6,991 bases of DNA from an uncultured Odoribacter sp. (GTDB taxonomy: Bacteria > Bacteroidota > Bacteroidia > Bacteroidales > Marinifilaceae). The translations under genes and the position numbers were made by a program. The notes below the pieces were generated by a model, which worked only from the letters and a program-made list of their open reading frames with translations, ran no database searches and was not told the DNA's origin. The stretch covers positions 1 through 6,991 of the forward strand of contig CAKVCR010000150.1 of NCBI GenBank assembly GCA_934725835.1, written 5' to 3'. Of the stretch, positions 6,770 through 6,991 are shown one piece after another (positions within the stretch are counted from its first letter, which is position 1; every line of letters starts with the position of its first letter).

Positions 6770-6991
6770 TTAGTTGTTAGATATATTCCTATCCATTTTA
6801 TAGCGAAATATTTTTTCTTCTACATTCATAGCATAAATACATTGGTGTTTTTCATCCACAGTAAAAAAGACAATATTATCTGGAACAAGAATTTTTGAAA
6901 TAGGCTTTCCATACCAATCATACATGTGAATTTCAATGGGTGCTTTCCAATAAGGATATTTGTTTTGTAGTTGATTAACGTATAAGGCATA
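6770..6991 (-). CDS. C-terminal end of a probable 6-bladed beta-propeller (BF3164/TolB-like) protein, 5' part beyond the window
   Basis: The frame is open from the window edge to a TAA at 6772-6770, giving the last 73 residues. The visible part looks like the final propeller blades: PIEIHMYDWYGKPISKILV (18-36), then VFFTVDEKHQCIYAMN (41-56), ending in a charged tail (KIFRYKMDRNISNN). The pattern Y-D-W-x-G-K-P, followed by F-x-V-D-E and I-Y-A, is what I recall from the C-terminus of Bacteroides BF3164-type lipoproteins with a TolB-like propeller. The signal peptide and most blades are outside, so lipidation cannot be checked. It is the most AT-rich coding segment here (16 of 60 bases G+C at 6841-6900). 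It precedes the signal peptidase gene by 45 bases in the same direction and is probably in the same transcript. The call rests on a short tail, so family assignment is moderate. Confidence 0.65.
   Translation of the reverse strand, partial: YALYVNQLQNKYPYWKAPIEIHMYDWYGKPISKILVPDNIVFFTVDEKHQCIYAMNVEEKIFRYKMDRNISNN

Larger units (their letters stand above)
1..6991 (-). other. Probable single operon: propeller, signal peptidase, two transglutaminase-like lipoproteins, RND adaptor and pump
   Basis: Six consecutive genes share the minus strand with gaps of 45, 12, 9, 17 and 1 bases. No gap is large enough for an obvious terminator plus promoter, and no hairpin with a T-run is visible in them. The operon is open at both ends: its promoter and first genes lie to the right of the window, and the rest of the pump, perhaps with an outer-membrane channel, lies to the left. 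Co-transcription is inferred from spacing and direction only. Confidence 0.7.

Noticed and set aside
1..6991. CRISPR arrays, tRNA or rRNA genes, insertion sequences
   Set aside because: Almost the whole window is accounted for by six coding genes; I saw no spaced direct repeats, transposase motifs or RNA gene signatures.

Overview
This window looks like a piece of a Bacteroidales chromosome, most likely Bacteroides or a close relative. The evidence is the combination of tandem transglutaminase-like lipoproteins ending in a discoidin-like domain with the terminal pattern NGRI-x-FW, a Bacteroidetes-style type I signal peptidase, a 6-bladed beta-propeller tail resembling the BF3164/TolB-like lipoproteins, and A-rich leaders without clear Shine-Dalgarno sequences. 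The genus is inferred from family recall; no search was run.

All six genes are on the minus strand, so transcription runs from the right edge to the left edge. In that order they are: the last 73 codons of a propeller protein (6770-6991); a complete type I signal peptidase (5846-6724); two paralogous 617-residue lipoproteins (3980-5833 and 2117-3970); a lipoprotein membrane-fusion (HlyD/RND adaptor) subunit (1023-2099); and the first 340 codons of an RND inner-membrane transporter (1-1021), cut by the window edge. The gaps are 45, 12, 9, 17 and 1 bases, with no convincing terminator or internal promoter, so one operon is the simplest reading. There is no non-coding stretch over 45 bases.

The two lipoproteins have equal length and the same architecture. 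The downstream copy keeps a Cys and a His placed as in a transglutaminase core (C224, H257), while the upstream copy has Gly and Met at the aligned positions. They look like a candidate enzyme paired with a pseudoenzyme-like partner.

The set as a whole (extracytoplasmic propeller, its own signal peptidase, two cell-envelope transglutaminase-fold proteins, and a tripartite-type exporter) could be a module that matures or handles an exported peptide or surface factor. That is an inference: the substrate gene, if there is one, is not in this window. Base composition rises along the operon, from AT-rich at the propeller end to clearly GC-richer in the efflux genes, which suggests the two halves have different histories.
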